Shown: positions 52,290 to 63,385 of the stretch, piece after piece
Position numbering within the stretch: position 1 is the stretch's first letter
Layout: each line of letters opens with the position of its first letter
NCBI GenBank assembly: GCA_932521035.1
Contig: OW051497.1
Location: 1,550,001-1,614,000 of the forward strand
Direction of reading: 5' to 3'
Source of the DNA: Oscheius dolichura
Lineage: Eukaryota; Nematoda; Chromadorea; Rhabditida; Rhabditidae
DNA: 64,000 nt
Program-made: the position numbers and the translations under genes
Notes under the pieces: model-generated
Told to the model about the DNA's origin: nothing
What the model saw: the letters and a program-made list of their open reading frames with translations, nothing else
Database searches by the model: none

Positions 52290-54823
52290 TCGGCAGAGGA
52301 TCAGAAAGGGAGACTGACAGGCAGGGGGCAACACAGGCCACTCTCCGCCTCTCGGGGATGACTCTCCCCAGCCGGGGTTTACGACTGGGGTAAATATCAG
52401 GGAATCATAAAGATAGTTTTTCTCTGAGCTCTTTTTTGAGCGAGACGACCAAAAATTTCACCTCAGCAAATATGTCTGTAACCGGAAGAAAGAGGGGATT
52501 TTGCAAAAGGTGCAGTGGATGATGCAAAAATTGCTCGCTGGCAATAGTTTTGGTTGAATCCTTGCACGAATTCCAACAGTTTTTAAGAAAAGTAATGATC
52601 CTCGCTTGAGGTAGAATAAGCGAAGGACATTTAAAGCTTCGTTAAATATTCTTAAAAGGGAGTAACAGCTTTGTTCGGAGTTATAGGGGCACAAATTCTC
52701 TTGTTCCGCATTTCCTTTTCTTTTGCTTTTGCAAAATTGCATAAACTGATCTTACATCAAGAATAGGGCATTACAGATCTTTTCGATAGCTGTGTGATAG
52801 CTGTCCTACAGACCCCTGATTTTCCCAGGCTACCATGAGCGGGCTCGTGAGGCATTTAGCTATTGGGGCTCTTTCTCGACTTGCATCCATAGTTGTAATG
52901 ATTAAAGGATTAGATGTACTCTTGTGGGCCTAAAGGATTACTGTAGGGCATGCAGCGGGGCTAAAATGAAGAATCTGAAATGAGGACAAAAGAATGAGAT
53001 CACTTCAGGATCTTCAGAACTAAATTAACCTGTAACTCACAAAGGATCCAACGTTTTCCTGTGTTTTGATGGCAATTTTTAGCGAAACAAGGGAAAGACA
53101 AAAAATTAAATAAATATTTTCGGTGGTCTGAAAATAATTTGAACGGTGTCGGTTACTGGAAGTAGTTAGAGAGTCAATAGATAAAAATGGGCAATAGCAT
53201 GTTTTTGCAGACAAACATGCCGAGTTGGACATGACAGCCAGCAGTGAGCAAATAAATTTAGACCACTGTGCAGAATTGCGGGCAGGCTTCAATATAGGCA
53301 TTGACTGTTCAGTAAATTTATCTTCAGGTTCTGACGTTTTAGACGAAATTTGAATTGCGATAACGTTTGCAGAAGCCACAGCTAGTCACAATTCCAAATT
53401 CCAGGAACTTTTCATGTTCAACATAACTCCAATCCATCTAAAGACCTGAGGGACCTAGCAAGGAACTTCAAGAATTCGTTTTTGATCTCGTTGCCTACGG
53501 GATACACTGCTGCACGTTAAAAAAGATTATAGCCGAGTTCAAACTGATTAAGAGTTAGTACATCGCTCGGGGGTAGAAAAGTCTAGCCACGATGATTCGA
53601 AGGCGACATTAGCTCGTTTTTTCATTATAGAAGGCTAGTGTAATGCATTTATGAGATTGAAAGCGGTTAATTGACTACTGTAAGTGTTATGGGACCGATC
53701 ACCGAGCTACAGCACTTCATTTAATTTAACTAAAAAGCCCACTAGCACTTACTCTGGGTAAACTGAATTAAGTGCATTCAACTGTCGACCACCACTTCGT
53801 CCTTCTACCGTACTCACTCGTTGATTTGCTTTTCATAGGCCATTTTGTCAAAAGAAAATCCGATTTCTTCCCTTCATAAAAGCGATCCTTTGTTAGCGGT
53901 TCCTCCTTTACCCTCGTCACTTTTATGCTCTTCCTCCATTTTTGGACAGATTGCATTTTGATCTCTTGGAAATGGAAGGCCTCCGCGGGGTGCACGTGTA
54001 CCGCAGCAGGGGTTTTCTTGTTCCCTTTGAGAAAAGAAGATGGCTGACGTGGGAAGATCAACGAAGAGGAGGGCGAAATGTGGAGGAGCCTCTGACCAAA
54101 CGACGAAAAGACAGTGATGTCATGGGAAACAAGCCTGTTCTCCTACTGAGTTTCCCAAAATCCCTGATTAAGGGGCCTGGGTCCCGAAGAGATTTTGGGG
54201 GAGAAATTTTAAAACTCGGAATTTTCCTTTCTTACCTTTTTTCTTCTCTACATACTATTGAATATTTACGATGGCTTGTTGCACAACCAGTCCACAGAAG
54301 CGATTTCACGACTCGATTAGGAAACAGCAATTGTTTGTAATCCATATGCATCTGGCTAAGGCTCAGCCGAGATGCTCCGCACCTAATCACCTAGCGAGTT
54401 GTGCCGACAAAGGAAGTCACCTCCCTCCCATCTGCCACCAGCAATTGTTCCTACGCTATCGCCTATTCACAATATTTAACAATATTTGGAAACTTTACAA
54501 GCTAAGTGTGAACACTTTTCTTAGATTTCCGCTTTTCGGGTTTTTATTTAAAATTTCTTTCCCTTGATGTATTCTAGTTTCCATTTTATTATTTTCTTCT
54601 TTTCTATTTCGCGTATTCCCGGCCTTTTGACAGTAATTAGATATGGATTGAAAGCCAACCTGGCCTGGATTGTGGGGATCGAATACGTGGCTGTTTTAGG
54701 CCAATTAACTCTGGCTGTCCTTCGATTTGGGGTTTTGTCTTGTTGGTTTGTGTCTTTACTATTACCGATCCTTAGACTAACCTTTTTTCAGAAAAGCACA
54801 AGCACACCCCCGTTAAATCCACT
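52290..54823. other. Spacer without a firm gene
   Basis: A minus-strand frame at 53768-53980 (MQSVQKWRKSIKVTRVKEEP) and an overlapping plus-strand frame at 53942-54340 are open, but neither has a recognised domain. A plus-strand frame at 54564-54827 could encode a hydrophobic segment. A TTTTTCAG at 54783-54790 may be the trans-splice acceptor of the next gene. Confidence 0.35.
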
Positions 54824-55765
54824 ATGAGGATTACAGAAGAAAGAAGGACAACGAAGAAGAGCTCAAATGCCCAGCCAGAGGAAGAACAACCCGAGCCTCA
54901 GTACGAGGTACGTTACTGCATTTCTAGTGTTAGCAAACTTATTTCCTATATGTTCCTATATACAGAGGTTGTTATAGGTAGAACGGATTCTAGACCACCG
55001 AAAGATGGGAAGAAGCTATGACTACTTCGTTCACTGGTTGGGCTATCCCTCCTCTGACGACTCCTGGATACCCACTACAAACATGGTGAGGCGTACATAA
55101 CTACAAGCTACAACCTAACCAATTTAGACCAAGGGTCCACTGCTTACCCAATATTGGAAAGATCAGAAAAAAGTGAAAAGTCAACCGACAGAGAACATAG
55201 CCAAGGCCGAACCTAAGTACGCTTTAAAAAAATTATTATATTTATTCTTATCTTGCCTTTCCTGTTACACAACAATTTTAGAACTGAGCCGGAAATAGCT
55301 CCCCAGGCAGACGAGTCTGATCCCGGCAGGCCACTAGTCACCGAAACCACAAGAAGGATTGCGCCCCAACCTTGGCAACCGACCCCGCGGTAAGCGTATA
55401 TTCTCTAGAAAACGATGTGTGTGAATTGTTTTAGGACATCCGGGATAGGTCGAATCCGTAGAGTCCCTTTCGCTGATCGTCTAAATGAAGTCGTTGCGGT
55501 TAGACAAAATGTACAGCCTAAACTTCATTTTTAGGTGAGGGTAGAAGAGAAAAGACCGGTCGTAGTAGAGCGGTCGCCAGCGGAATACATGACAACTCCC
55601 CAGAGGAGCCCTACCGGACGGTGAGTGTGTTGTACCCTATTTAGCTGACATTCTAATCAGTTATTTAGGGATTTTCGAACATGCCGAGTCAGATGGCATT
55701 GTTCAAATTTATCGGAAACCAACACAGCAGGTTATCGGAGGTATGACAGCTTGGGACCATTATAA
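54824..55765 (+). CDS. Chromodomain protein
   Basis: Seven exons in phase: 54824-54907, 54978-55085, 55128-55216, 55282-55389, 55435-55498, 55535-55620 and 55669-55765. Exons 1-2 join to give the chromodomain QYEVERILDHRKMGRSYDYF, then VHWLGYPSSDDSWIPTTNM, with the conserved Y-E-VERI start, the aromatic-cage Tyr and Trp residues, and the W-P motif. Such domains read methylated histone lysines (HP1/Polycomb type). The rest is polar and Pro/Arg rich, with no chromoshadow domain seen. The last exon reads differently by phase: the spliced phase gives a short end (RDFRTCRVRW), while another phase gives a more coding-like IFEHAESDGIVQIYRKP, which is the version duplicated at 56295. The 3' end is therefore uncertain. 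Confidence 0.75.
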
Positions 55766-56294
55766 GTAGATGGGCTTCAGCATTGCAATCGTCTTCTTCC
55801 ACTTAATTTATTGAAGACATTCAACATAGCCATTCCCTCTAAGTTTTCCCTCGGTAAAACGAGTTTGTGAGAGGGTATAACAGGCAAAACTGAATAAAAC
55901 ATGATTATGACATTTTTCTGAATTTCTATGATTTTTCTGATACCACCAACATTTTCAGCGACCTGCAAAAATAAGCAAAAAGATTTGCCTACCAAAGGAT
56001 TCGAACATTTGACCTCGAGTGCCTATCGTTGTGAAAGTTGGTTATTCTTGTAGAAGAGATCGTAAGCTTTCGATCGACACCAAAAAAAATGCAAAAAATG
56101 TTTCCTCTGCTCGGTACCTGACACCTTTTGAGACAGATGCCTGGCTAACTAGCAGGGGATTTGCTTGGTCTCGGTACAATAGTCCGAACTCTACACCACT
56201 GCGCTAAGCAGGGCGGTGAGTTCAGAGGGTAGCGCGCCCCTTATAAGCTCGGAGAAGTATCCAGAAGTATATTTTAAGGTTCTAATCTGATATT

Positions 56295-56365
56295 TAGGGA
56301 TTTTCGAACACGCCGAGTCAGATGGCATTGTTCAAATTAACCGGAAACCAACACAACATCTCGTC
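56295..56365 (+). pseudogene. Duplicate of the last chromodomain-gene exon
   Basis: TATTTAGGGATTTTCGAACA, CGCCGAGTCAGATGGCATTG and TTCAAATTAACCGGAAACCA match 55664-55730 with a few changes, including the acceptor. The copy reads IFEHAESDGIVQINRKPTQH in the alternative phase and then diverges. Confidence 0.7.
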
Positions 56366-56598
56366 ATCGGTTTATTTGCTTTCTCCAGGGTAAAATTAAT
56401 ATTCTAATGTGATCAGCGTGCAAAGGGACCTCGAATTACCCCACCTTTACTTCTGCGAATCAAGGGATTCGAAACTTTGGCCCCATAGGATGAGTTGCAG
56501 GCCCTTTTGGGTTTCTCTCGCCCTGGCATCGCACCTATTATAAGCTCGGGAAATTCTTTACGATTGGGGATTTTCACGCTCAGCCCTACAGTTGGGCT

Positions 56599-56657
56599 AG
56601 GTGGCGTTTCTCACGCTTGAGAATCGCCACCCCCCTAGCGCGCGTGAGAAACGCCAC
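56599..56657. repeat. Perfect 16-bp hairpin
   Basis: GTGGCGTTTCTCACGC and its exact complement GCGTGAGAAACGCCAC, separated by about 26 bases (a 5-bp GGCGT-type box recurs inside). It could form a strong stem. Confidence 0.7.
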
Positions 56658-56717
56658 TTTCCCAACAGTTGTAGTCCCGTTCTACCTAATGGATGTCAGG
56701 ATGCTTACATCTTGTCA

Positions 56718-56849
56718 ATTGGATCTCATTGTGAATAGATGTCGTCACAGCGAGCGAGCTTGTCTTCCATCTATCTTCACCGCTGGATCTCATTGTGAAT
56801 AGATGTCGTCACAGCGAGCGAGCTTGTCTTCCATCTATCTTCACCGCCT
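56718..56849 (+). repeat. 65-bp tandem duplication
   Basis: Two adjacent identical units start TGGATCTCATTGTGAATAGA and end CTTCCATCTATCTTCACCGC. The second unit ends about 90 bases before the start of the srbc-like gene at 56937, so the duplication lies in its promoter region. Confidence 0.85.
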
Positions 56850-56936
56850 AATTTCCTATGTCATATTAATTTCCTTTTATCGAATGGTCATCAGTGGTGC
56901 TGCCTCTCGACGCAGGGGCACTCCACTCTATTCGCC

Positions 56937-58048
56937 ATGGGGTATGTTAGATATCTCCATGTGCTCATATTTAATCTACTTCTACAAATTACTGGTCTAT
57001 TTGTTACCGTAATACTGCTACGCGTATCCAAGTGATTCCGTTTTAAACAGACTTACTCTAATCTTTATAGAAAAATGGGTTTCCTCAAGCGGAAGGGGTT
57101 GTACCTTATAAATGTGATGATCCTCACCGAGTCGTTGTTCTATCTCGTTGGGCTGCCCTTCACCATCAACCTATTGGTAACCATGCACTGGGCTACCACA
57201 ACCTATGGCACTTTCATCCTCTTAATAATGTCGGCTCCGCTCGCCATGCACAACAAAGTGAGCCTGTCTCTCTTGATAGCCATTACTGCTGACCGGCTCT
57301 TTGTAAGACACCGCCTGTACCCAACAGGGAGTCCAATATTTAGGCCGTTTGCTATCCCATCCGGTACAAACTGCTCAATCATAAACGGAAGGCAGTTCTG
57401 ATCACTATAATTTCCTTCCTCATGGGTTCTGGTGACATCGTCTTTGCTGTCACCCTCTGTGAAATCGACATTGAGCCGAATTGCACAGCTTTTATGTGCT
57501 TTGACTGTGATTTATACTTTGGTTATTCTTTTAGAAGCAATGGGGTAAAGGAGTCTTTTAACCGAAATGACGGCCCTTCCAGATTATGGGAATAATCCTC
57601 CTCCTGCTGTCGACTTCTTTCATGATTAAACTGAAATTCTTCATGAATATTCATCTCATTGACAATAACGAGATACAACACTACGTTGTCCAGGTAGGGT
57701 CACCTAATAAGCAAATACGAGAGGAGCAGGCCAATCGTATAACAATCATCTTCCTCGTGACAACGGGGATCCTTCACACCCTGCCGACAACTCTTGTCGG
57801 GGTCTCCCTCTACTTAAACCACACGATGTTCAACTTCCTCGGCCCGTTCCTCCTTACCGGTTACTTATTATCAGGTAAGGGAGTGTTTTTCGAAGAGATG
57901 GAGAAAGTTAGGAGTGACAGACAGCATAGCGATGCTCTTTCTCAATAAGGAGTACTACAATGGGATGAAGAAGACCTTCAAGTGGAAGAGGAAATTTGGC
58001 AAGAAGACAATCCACCCCATTACGATGCAGAGCAAAGTTAAGATTTAG
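56937..58048 (+). CDS. srbc-like seven-transmembrane chemoreceptor
   Basis: Five exons in phase: 56937-57031, 57071-57302, 57344-57544, 57583-57874 and 57921-58048, about 315 residues. Seven hydrophobic helices are visible, beginning VLIFNLLLQITGLFVTVILL. The signature after helix 3 is ITADRLFAVCYPIRY, the DRxxAVxxPIxY motif. The loop before helix 5 has PNCTAFMCFDCDLYF, matching srbc cysteines. Helix 6 contains TGILHTLPTTLVGVSLYL. The C-terminus is basic (KWKRKFGKK). All four introns are 38-46 nt. It is a diverged paralogue of the gene at 15628-17299. The likely role is sensory G-protein signalling with unknown ligand. Confidence 0.87.
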
Positions 58049-58056
58049 ACAGCTTT

Positions 58057-58062
58057 AATAAA
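58057..58062 (+). terminator. Polyadenylation signal of the second srbc-like gene
   Basis: AATAAA nine bases after the stop codon, giving a very short 3' UTR. Confidence 0.55.
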
Positions 58063-58913
58063 GATTGACTGTGACATGGCTGGTGACATATTTTCAAACC
58101 GAGCACCGCTGTTCACGTGTTCTTCACACGTATGAGGTGGCCTTTCTCCGCCTTACTCAGAGAGTGGCAGTCTCTCCCCGCTCGTGGTCTTCAATCATTT
58201 TGTAGTTTTTAATGTATTGCCCTCCCTCCTTCTTGTTTTGATTAATTTACTTATCCTCGCCGGTCACCGCTAGGGACAGCTGCTAGTCCATTGTCTTGGC
58301 CGCGCGAACTTCGGGTCATAATTAGTGTCTTCCACCATTGTTGATTGTATCACTCGCAACCATGTAAGATCGCACGCCTCGTCAGTTCCGGGTTAGCCCA
58401 GGTGTTGTTCTCTCGTGCGATGATAGCGATCTTTCTGCCGCTTGACCCAGAGTGCGAAACCGGTTAAGCCGTTGATTGAACTCATGCCTCGGTGCGAATT
58501 AGTGATCAGGCCAGCACTTCCCTCTAGTAGGATAGCCTCATAACCCCGCTCTCTCGAGGGCAGTGACAATTCTTGGCGGCTTGCCCACATGTGTTCCTAG
58601 AGAGGACAAGGCTGGGGAGAGGGCATTGCACCCTGCCAAAGGGACCGATGCCCTATTCTCATAGCGCGTTTCACAATCTCTGCATATTGATTTAGGCAAG
58701 AAAAGCGAATGGCGTCTGTTTGACGACTTCTAATCAATAGCTAGCCCTCACGCTTCGCTTGGGCGTACACAGATCGCGCTTTCACATAGGTCGGTTTTTC
58801 AACAGCTCCAACACATGATTTTTTTTGGATATTTCGATTATTTTAACCTGACCTCCTGTTTTTCTAGTTCAACATCTGTTTATTATATCGATTGTTTCAG
58901 AACCTCTTTCTCG
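58063..58913. other. Spacer, no gene seen
   Basis: GC-richer than its surroundings, with no open exon, tRNA or repeat I can name. The TTTCAG at 58895-58900 just before the next gene may be a trans-splice acceptor. Confidence 0.4.
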
Positions 58914-60067
58914 ATGTTCTACGGGAAAGCCACTGGTCCAGCTGCCAATTTGCGCAAGCATCGCGCTATCCCACCGCAGAAACCGCCACCACGAAGAGGC
59001 CCTATCCAGTGGGCCTTCAGAGGCCGGTGCCCCAAAGGCAGGAAATACCTCTCCACTATTCCACACGACCTCCAGGAAGAAATCCAGCGTAATCGAGAGG
59101 AGGAGAGACTGGAGGCCCAGAGACAAAGGAAGGAGGCTATTGCAGCCAAGGCAAACGCTGGTATGTGTTTCGTTCTCTTACTCTGATATAATTCATGGTT
59201 TAGCACTCGAGGCGCTGACTGTAAAGCCAAGAGGAAAGAGCGCAGATCGTTCGGTATCGGGTGGAAGACGATTGACCAGAGGCGGCAGCCGAAGTTACTC
59301 TCCATCGAACAGGTCAGGTGCTAGAAGGACCGGGGGCAGCTACGAAAGCTCGAAAAGAAGACCGAGAAGATCTTCGAGCCGAGAGAGGGCCAATAAGAAA
59401 GCAAGGGGGTCAACCAGCCCGCAAAGCCGAGAGAGACTGCGGGGACGGAGAGCATCCCGATCGCCCAGCCGAGAAAGGACCAAGGAAAAGAGGCCAAGAG
59501 GATCTCCAAGCCGGGATGAGGCCCCCAAAAGAAACGAATCTGTTGATATTTTGCGTCCACCCGTTTCCCACCGTCATTATTATCCTGCTTACCACCTTCC
59601 ATACGCCTTTCCCCCTTATTGTCCTCCGCCAATTCCGTCGTATTACCAGCCGCCCTTCCTTCCTCAGCCTTCTTCCCATTTACAAAGCCCTCTTATCCCT
59701 TCCTATCCCTTCCCACCCCAGCAAAATGAGGCTGTTTATTGGCAAAATACCATCCAGTACGCCGACGGGCTTAAGAAGCACGCTGAGAATCAACTGGCCG
59801 TGGTCGAAAAGAAGAAACCTGAAGTGAACGGTGAAAAAGAAGTTATCCCGTTTCGAAAGAAGATATTTGTGATCACTCTTGACGTAGGCTCCTTTATATT
59901 TCAAAGCAAAATGAGACTTTCAGGACAAACCTCCAGCTGCCGCAGCTCCAGCTATTCTGGCCATCGAGGGCGCACCTCCAGCACCTGTTCAACCGCTAGA
60001 GCGTCCCAGTCTCCCCCCGGTTTCCCAGAACCCCGCTTCGGACGGAATGGATCTCCTTGCAAATTAA
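58914..60067 (+). CDS. RS- and proline-rich nuclear protein
   Basis: Three exons in phase: 58914-59160, 59204-59883 and 59924-60067, about 356 residues. The N-terminus is basic (MFYGKATGPAANLRKHRAIP) and followed by a charged helix (LQEEIQRNREEERLEAQRQR). The middle is an Arg/Ser region (SRSYSPSNRSGARRTG, RASRSPSRERTKEKRPRGSP). Then come a Pro/Tyr-rich stretch (HRHYYPAYHLPYAFPPYCPP) and an Ala/Pro tail. No RRM is present. RS regions of this kind mark splicing-speckle or SR-related proteins; the exact family is not recognised. Intron 2 was chosen because it keeps the Pro-rich tail open to a TAA. Confidence 0.65.
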
Positions 60068-60134
60068 AACAAATTATCTCCTTGGTAATTAGTTGACCGG
60101 TTCGATATCGTGGTCTCTTCTGTCTTTCTAATTG

Positions 60135-60140
60135 AATAAA
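60135..60140 (+). terminator. Polyadenylation signal of the RS/Pro-rich gene
   Basis: AATAAA about 70 bases after the stop codon at 60067. Confidence 0.55.
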
Positions 60141-60653
60141 CTGGCACTTGACATTTATTATTTTCCTAAAATCCTCATCAAGCTTGTAGCTTGTTGATAG
60201 AGAATTTCTTTCCGCGGCTACCAACTCTTTCAATCTATTTTCTCCTTCCGTCAGCCCTTCTCGAGTCACTCGAAACAAAACATCTTTGGCTACTTCTTGA
60301 TCCCACTTAATACTATCCTCGCTCTAGTCAATTGAAAGAAAAATGCAAACTCTATCAATTGTTGTCTCTCCAGCTGCTCTAATGGCCAGCTGTGTTGCCA
60401 CCGAGCGGCGCAGAATCGCTTTTGGTTACGGCCATACCACGTTGAAAATACGCCATCCCGTCCGATCTGGCAAAGCAACGTTGGGCCCGGTTAGTACTTG
60501 GATCGGAGACGGCTTGGGAATCCTGGGTGTCGCTACCTTTTTTTTAATTTTTGCTTTTATTCCTTTCAGAATTCTAGTTGCTTCCACACACTTTCTTCCA
60601 TTTATTGCGTTGATAAACATCTTGTTTCTTAGAATCCAAAAATGTTGTAAAAA
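60141..60653. other. Spacer, no firm gene
   Basis: Overlapping open frames on both strands at 60343-60672 without motifs or good splice partners. Confidence 0.35.
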
Positions 60654-60778
60654 ACGTGACAAGCGTGTATAAGATCCGCCAGTTGACTTGTGATCAGCTG
60701 TTGCCGATGGCCGACAAAGAAGGATGCAAGAAGTGGCCGAGGCTGGACTGATCAGTTGGTATGAGAAGAATTTGGATA
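60654..60778 (+). pseudogene. Inverted copy of a secreted-gene exon
   Basis: Matches 61466-61599 in reverse complement: GTGACAAGCGTGTATAAGAT, CCGCCAGTTGACTTGTGATC, GCTGTTGCCGATGGCCGACA. It is the last exon and 3' flank of the small secreted gene at 61502-61972, copied in opposite orientation, with a few substitutions. Confidence 0.8.
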
Positions 60779-60888
60779 TGGATCAAGTAAAACAAATTTA
60801 TTACCTAATAAATAACTAGAAGAAATACCCGCAGATTGCGGCAAAACGATAAAAATAATGATCAGAGGATCCAAGAGCCACTCAAGAA
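60779..60888 (-). pseudogene. Copy of the tail-anchored gene's last exon
   Basis: Direct duplicate of 63349-63460, abutting the inverted fragment at 60654-60778. It encodes LEWLLDPLIIIFIV and then shifts frame because one A is missing from the GCAAAAACG run, losing the AAICGYFF end. Confidence 0.8.
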
Positions 60889-61501
60889 ACATTGGGTTTC
60901 GCCTCATCATCGTCTTCATCCACGGTAAGCACAAGGCCGGAAGGGAGCTTGTGAATGATCAAATCCCACTCTGGACGAGGAGTTTTCAGACTTGGCTTCT
61001 CAAACGGCTTCGCCTCCTTCATGACACTCGCGATGGCCTAAATTGGAAATTATTACACAACAACATTTAGAGTTACTTTGCCCAATTCTTCCTTGGCTTT
61101 CGCGTCAATCTCTTCTCCAGTGGTATCCTCGACGACAAAATTCCGGTACATACTGAAAATAAACATTTACTCAAGGGCGGAAAAAAACTAGTAAAGAGCA
61201 GAAAGAAAGTGAAGCAGAAACACACGACTGGAATGGAAAAACAAGGAATGAAGACAACAGAAGTGAGAATGACGCGAGAAGCGTTGACCAAGTTTGACTG
61301 CTCTGGTTATTTACGGTCAAATTTCTACAAGACACGCTTTTGACCGGATTTTTAACCAATTCCGGTATCCATAGGGGTAGATAGGAAGCGGAAACTTTGA
61401 ACACGAGCCGGAACTTCTGGAAGGACCGAATTTATCCGAACGTCTTCCATTTCGTGTGTGCCACTTCTCAACAATATCCAAATTCTTCTCATACCAACTG
61501 A
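60889..61501. other. Spacer with no firm gene
   Basis: Minus-strand frames at 61073-61520 overlap and lack motifs. The part 61466-61501 is the 3' flank copied at 60745-60778. Confidence 0.35.
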
Positions 61502-61972
61502 TCAGTTCAGCCTCGGCCACTCCTTGCGTCCTTCTTTGTCGGCCATCGGCAACAGCTGATCACAAGTCAACTGGCGGATCTTATACACGCTTGTCACTTT
61601 CTGAAAGACTAGAAGGAGAAGGTGAAATAAATAAATAAATAGTCTCTTACATTTGTGTACTCGCTGCAGTGCAACCTCCCGCACCAGAAACCAACGACCC
61701 TGGGTAGCTCTTTGAAACAGTCGGGCTTGTATTGGTAGACGGTGATTTTTCCCGTCTCCGAGAAGAGCCATTTCCCAGTCCATATCTGGCCATTATCAAA
61801 TTCAGCTATTCCTGCACGTAGTGCCCTCTGTGAGGGATATCCTAGAACCATTGTTTTAAACTGGAAAGTTTGAACAGTACTACCTATGATACCGAGGTCT
61901 TTTGCATCAACGAGCTCCCACGGCGGTGGAAGGAATTAGAGCGAGAAGGACGAGAGCAGTCACAGCAGCCAT
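61502..61972 (-). CDS. Small secreted protein
   Basis: Minus strand, three exons in phase: 61972-61922, 61860-61651 and 61600-61502, about 119 residues. Exon 1 is a signal peptide, MAAVTALVLLALIPSTA. The mature part has IAEFDNGQIWTGKWLFSETG, KITVYQYKPDCFKELPRVVG, FWCGRLHCSEYTN and a third exon with LTCDQLLPMADKEGRKEWPR. Four cysteines (PDC, FWC, LHC, LTC) suggest two disulphides. It is not recognised as a transthyretin-like or other known nematode family. Its last exon has been copied in inverted orientation at 60654-60778. Confidence 0.65.
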
Positions 61973-62107
61973 CGCAACAAACGAACACCAGTAATTGACG
62001 CATTTCTTCTTTATTCGAGGAGTTTGAAAGTCAGTCATAATTTACAGACACACACCACAAGACTTATGTATACCCACTTATATATATAATACAGAGGGCT
62101 AATAAGA

Positions 62108-62341
62108 TTAAGCAGTTCCCGGAGTCGTTTCAGATGCCACCCACAAATCTATGAAAAGATTCTGGTCCCGATTTATGGAAAAGAAATCGAGCAGCGTGCA
62201 ACCGCGGAGCAAAGAAACCTGGCTGAGCTGAATGTAATATTTGACGTTCGAGGACGGCACAGCTACATCCAGGAAGCCACCGCTAATTTTGTCCTTGATT
62301 TGGTGGTCAGTTCTCTTTATATACCAAATAGATCGCCTCAC
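62108..62341 (-). CDS. Possible last exon of an unrecognised gene
   Basis: Minus-strand frame encoding KISGGFLDVAVPSSNVKYYI, then LDFFSINRDQNLFIDLW and a stop. The FFSIN phrase also occurs in family member A (23180-24042), but the similarity is too short to claim homology. An upstream piece at about 62340-62420 (FVLFVEDQDDDVHLVDTEHN) may belong to it, although the phase does not join cleanly. Confidence 0.3.
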   Translation of the reverse strand: MRRSIWYIKRTDHQIKDKISGGFLDVAVPSSNVKYYIQLSQVSLLRGCTLLDFFSINRDQNLFIDLWVASETTPGTA

Positions 62342-62816
62342 AGATTGTGCTCAGTGTCGACCAAATGGACGTCGTCATCCTGGTCTTCCACGAACAACAC
62401 AAACTCGCGCTGAAGAGACTGCTTGCCGGTAGGTCGTTATTTTTAATACAAATCCAACAGGAGAAGGGCGCCCAAGCAAAGTGCTTGCGGCATCTTGTTA
62501 ATTACCATAATCTTTTCAGGAACCCCCTTGATCCGTATCGAAACAGTAGAGATGTTCCGGGGCAGAGAGGTTAAAATTGTGATTTTGTGCGCAACAACGA
62601 GTTAAAAAGTAATTATTTCTTTTAAAATGGGGTCAACGCAATATTGCAGCCGTAAGAAACTCGGGGTTTTTGAGAAGGTGACGAATAACAAAGGTTACAA
62701 CTACTTGAAACTCTTCCAAAGTATGCGCAGGGCTTTAGACCTTGCAAAATGAAAGTTTCACCCACTAGTTTGCGTGCAAAAATCAGGAGAAAACCGTTAT
62801 CATACCCTTTTTCAGA

Positions 62817-63133
62817 TGGATAGATCGCTCCAAGTGCTGAAGGATGAGGCCATGCTGCAAGTTCGAAGAAAGATGAATAAAACCATTGGAGAAATTGGTA
62901 GAGAAGAGGAGAAATTCAAAGAAGAGGCCAGGGCAGCGAAAAAAGTAAGTAGAGAAAGAAAAATGGGAAAGAAAGTGGAGAAAGAGATGAAGAAGGAGAA
63001 CTCACCTATCCCGGAAGACGGAGTTGTCCAGAAAATAGTGGAAAATGGAGCTCTACCTGAAACAGCAGAGAAGAATCTTATCACTGAAGCAGAGATCGTT
63101 TTCCACTGGGGTTTCTTATTTTGTAGAGAATAA
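62817..63133 (+). CDS. Small coiled-coil protein
   Basis: ATG 62817 follows directly on a TTTTTCAG, as expected for a trans-spliced nematode gene. The frame gives about 105 residues of charged helix (MDRSLQVLKDEAMLQVRRKM, EEEKFKEEARAAKK, KVEKEMKKENS). It stops at 63131 if unspliced. A TTTTCAG acceptor near 63150 could add or swap the last exon. The family is not recognised. Confidence 0.45.
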
Positions 63134-63385
63134 TTTAATGCCTTTTCAGACGAACATCCGTGAAACCGCTGCGCAAAGAACGAGACGTGCCTCTTGGAGC
63201 ATCGAGGCCAATAACACTCTTCTTTCATGAAAACCTGCCGTGTAACAATGTACAAATGTCTTGCTGACCCATTCTATTTTAACTATGATGTACATAAATA
63301 ATCGTCACACGACCCATTTCGGAGCGGCAAATGTTGATTCAAACAGAATGGATCAAGTAAAACAAATTTATTACCTAATAAATAA

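Noticed and set aside
55960..56215. tRNA-like GATTCGAAC and ACCACTGCGCTAAGC motifs
   Set aside because: The two boxes are too far apart and no stems pair around them.
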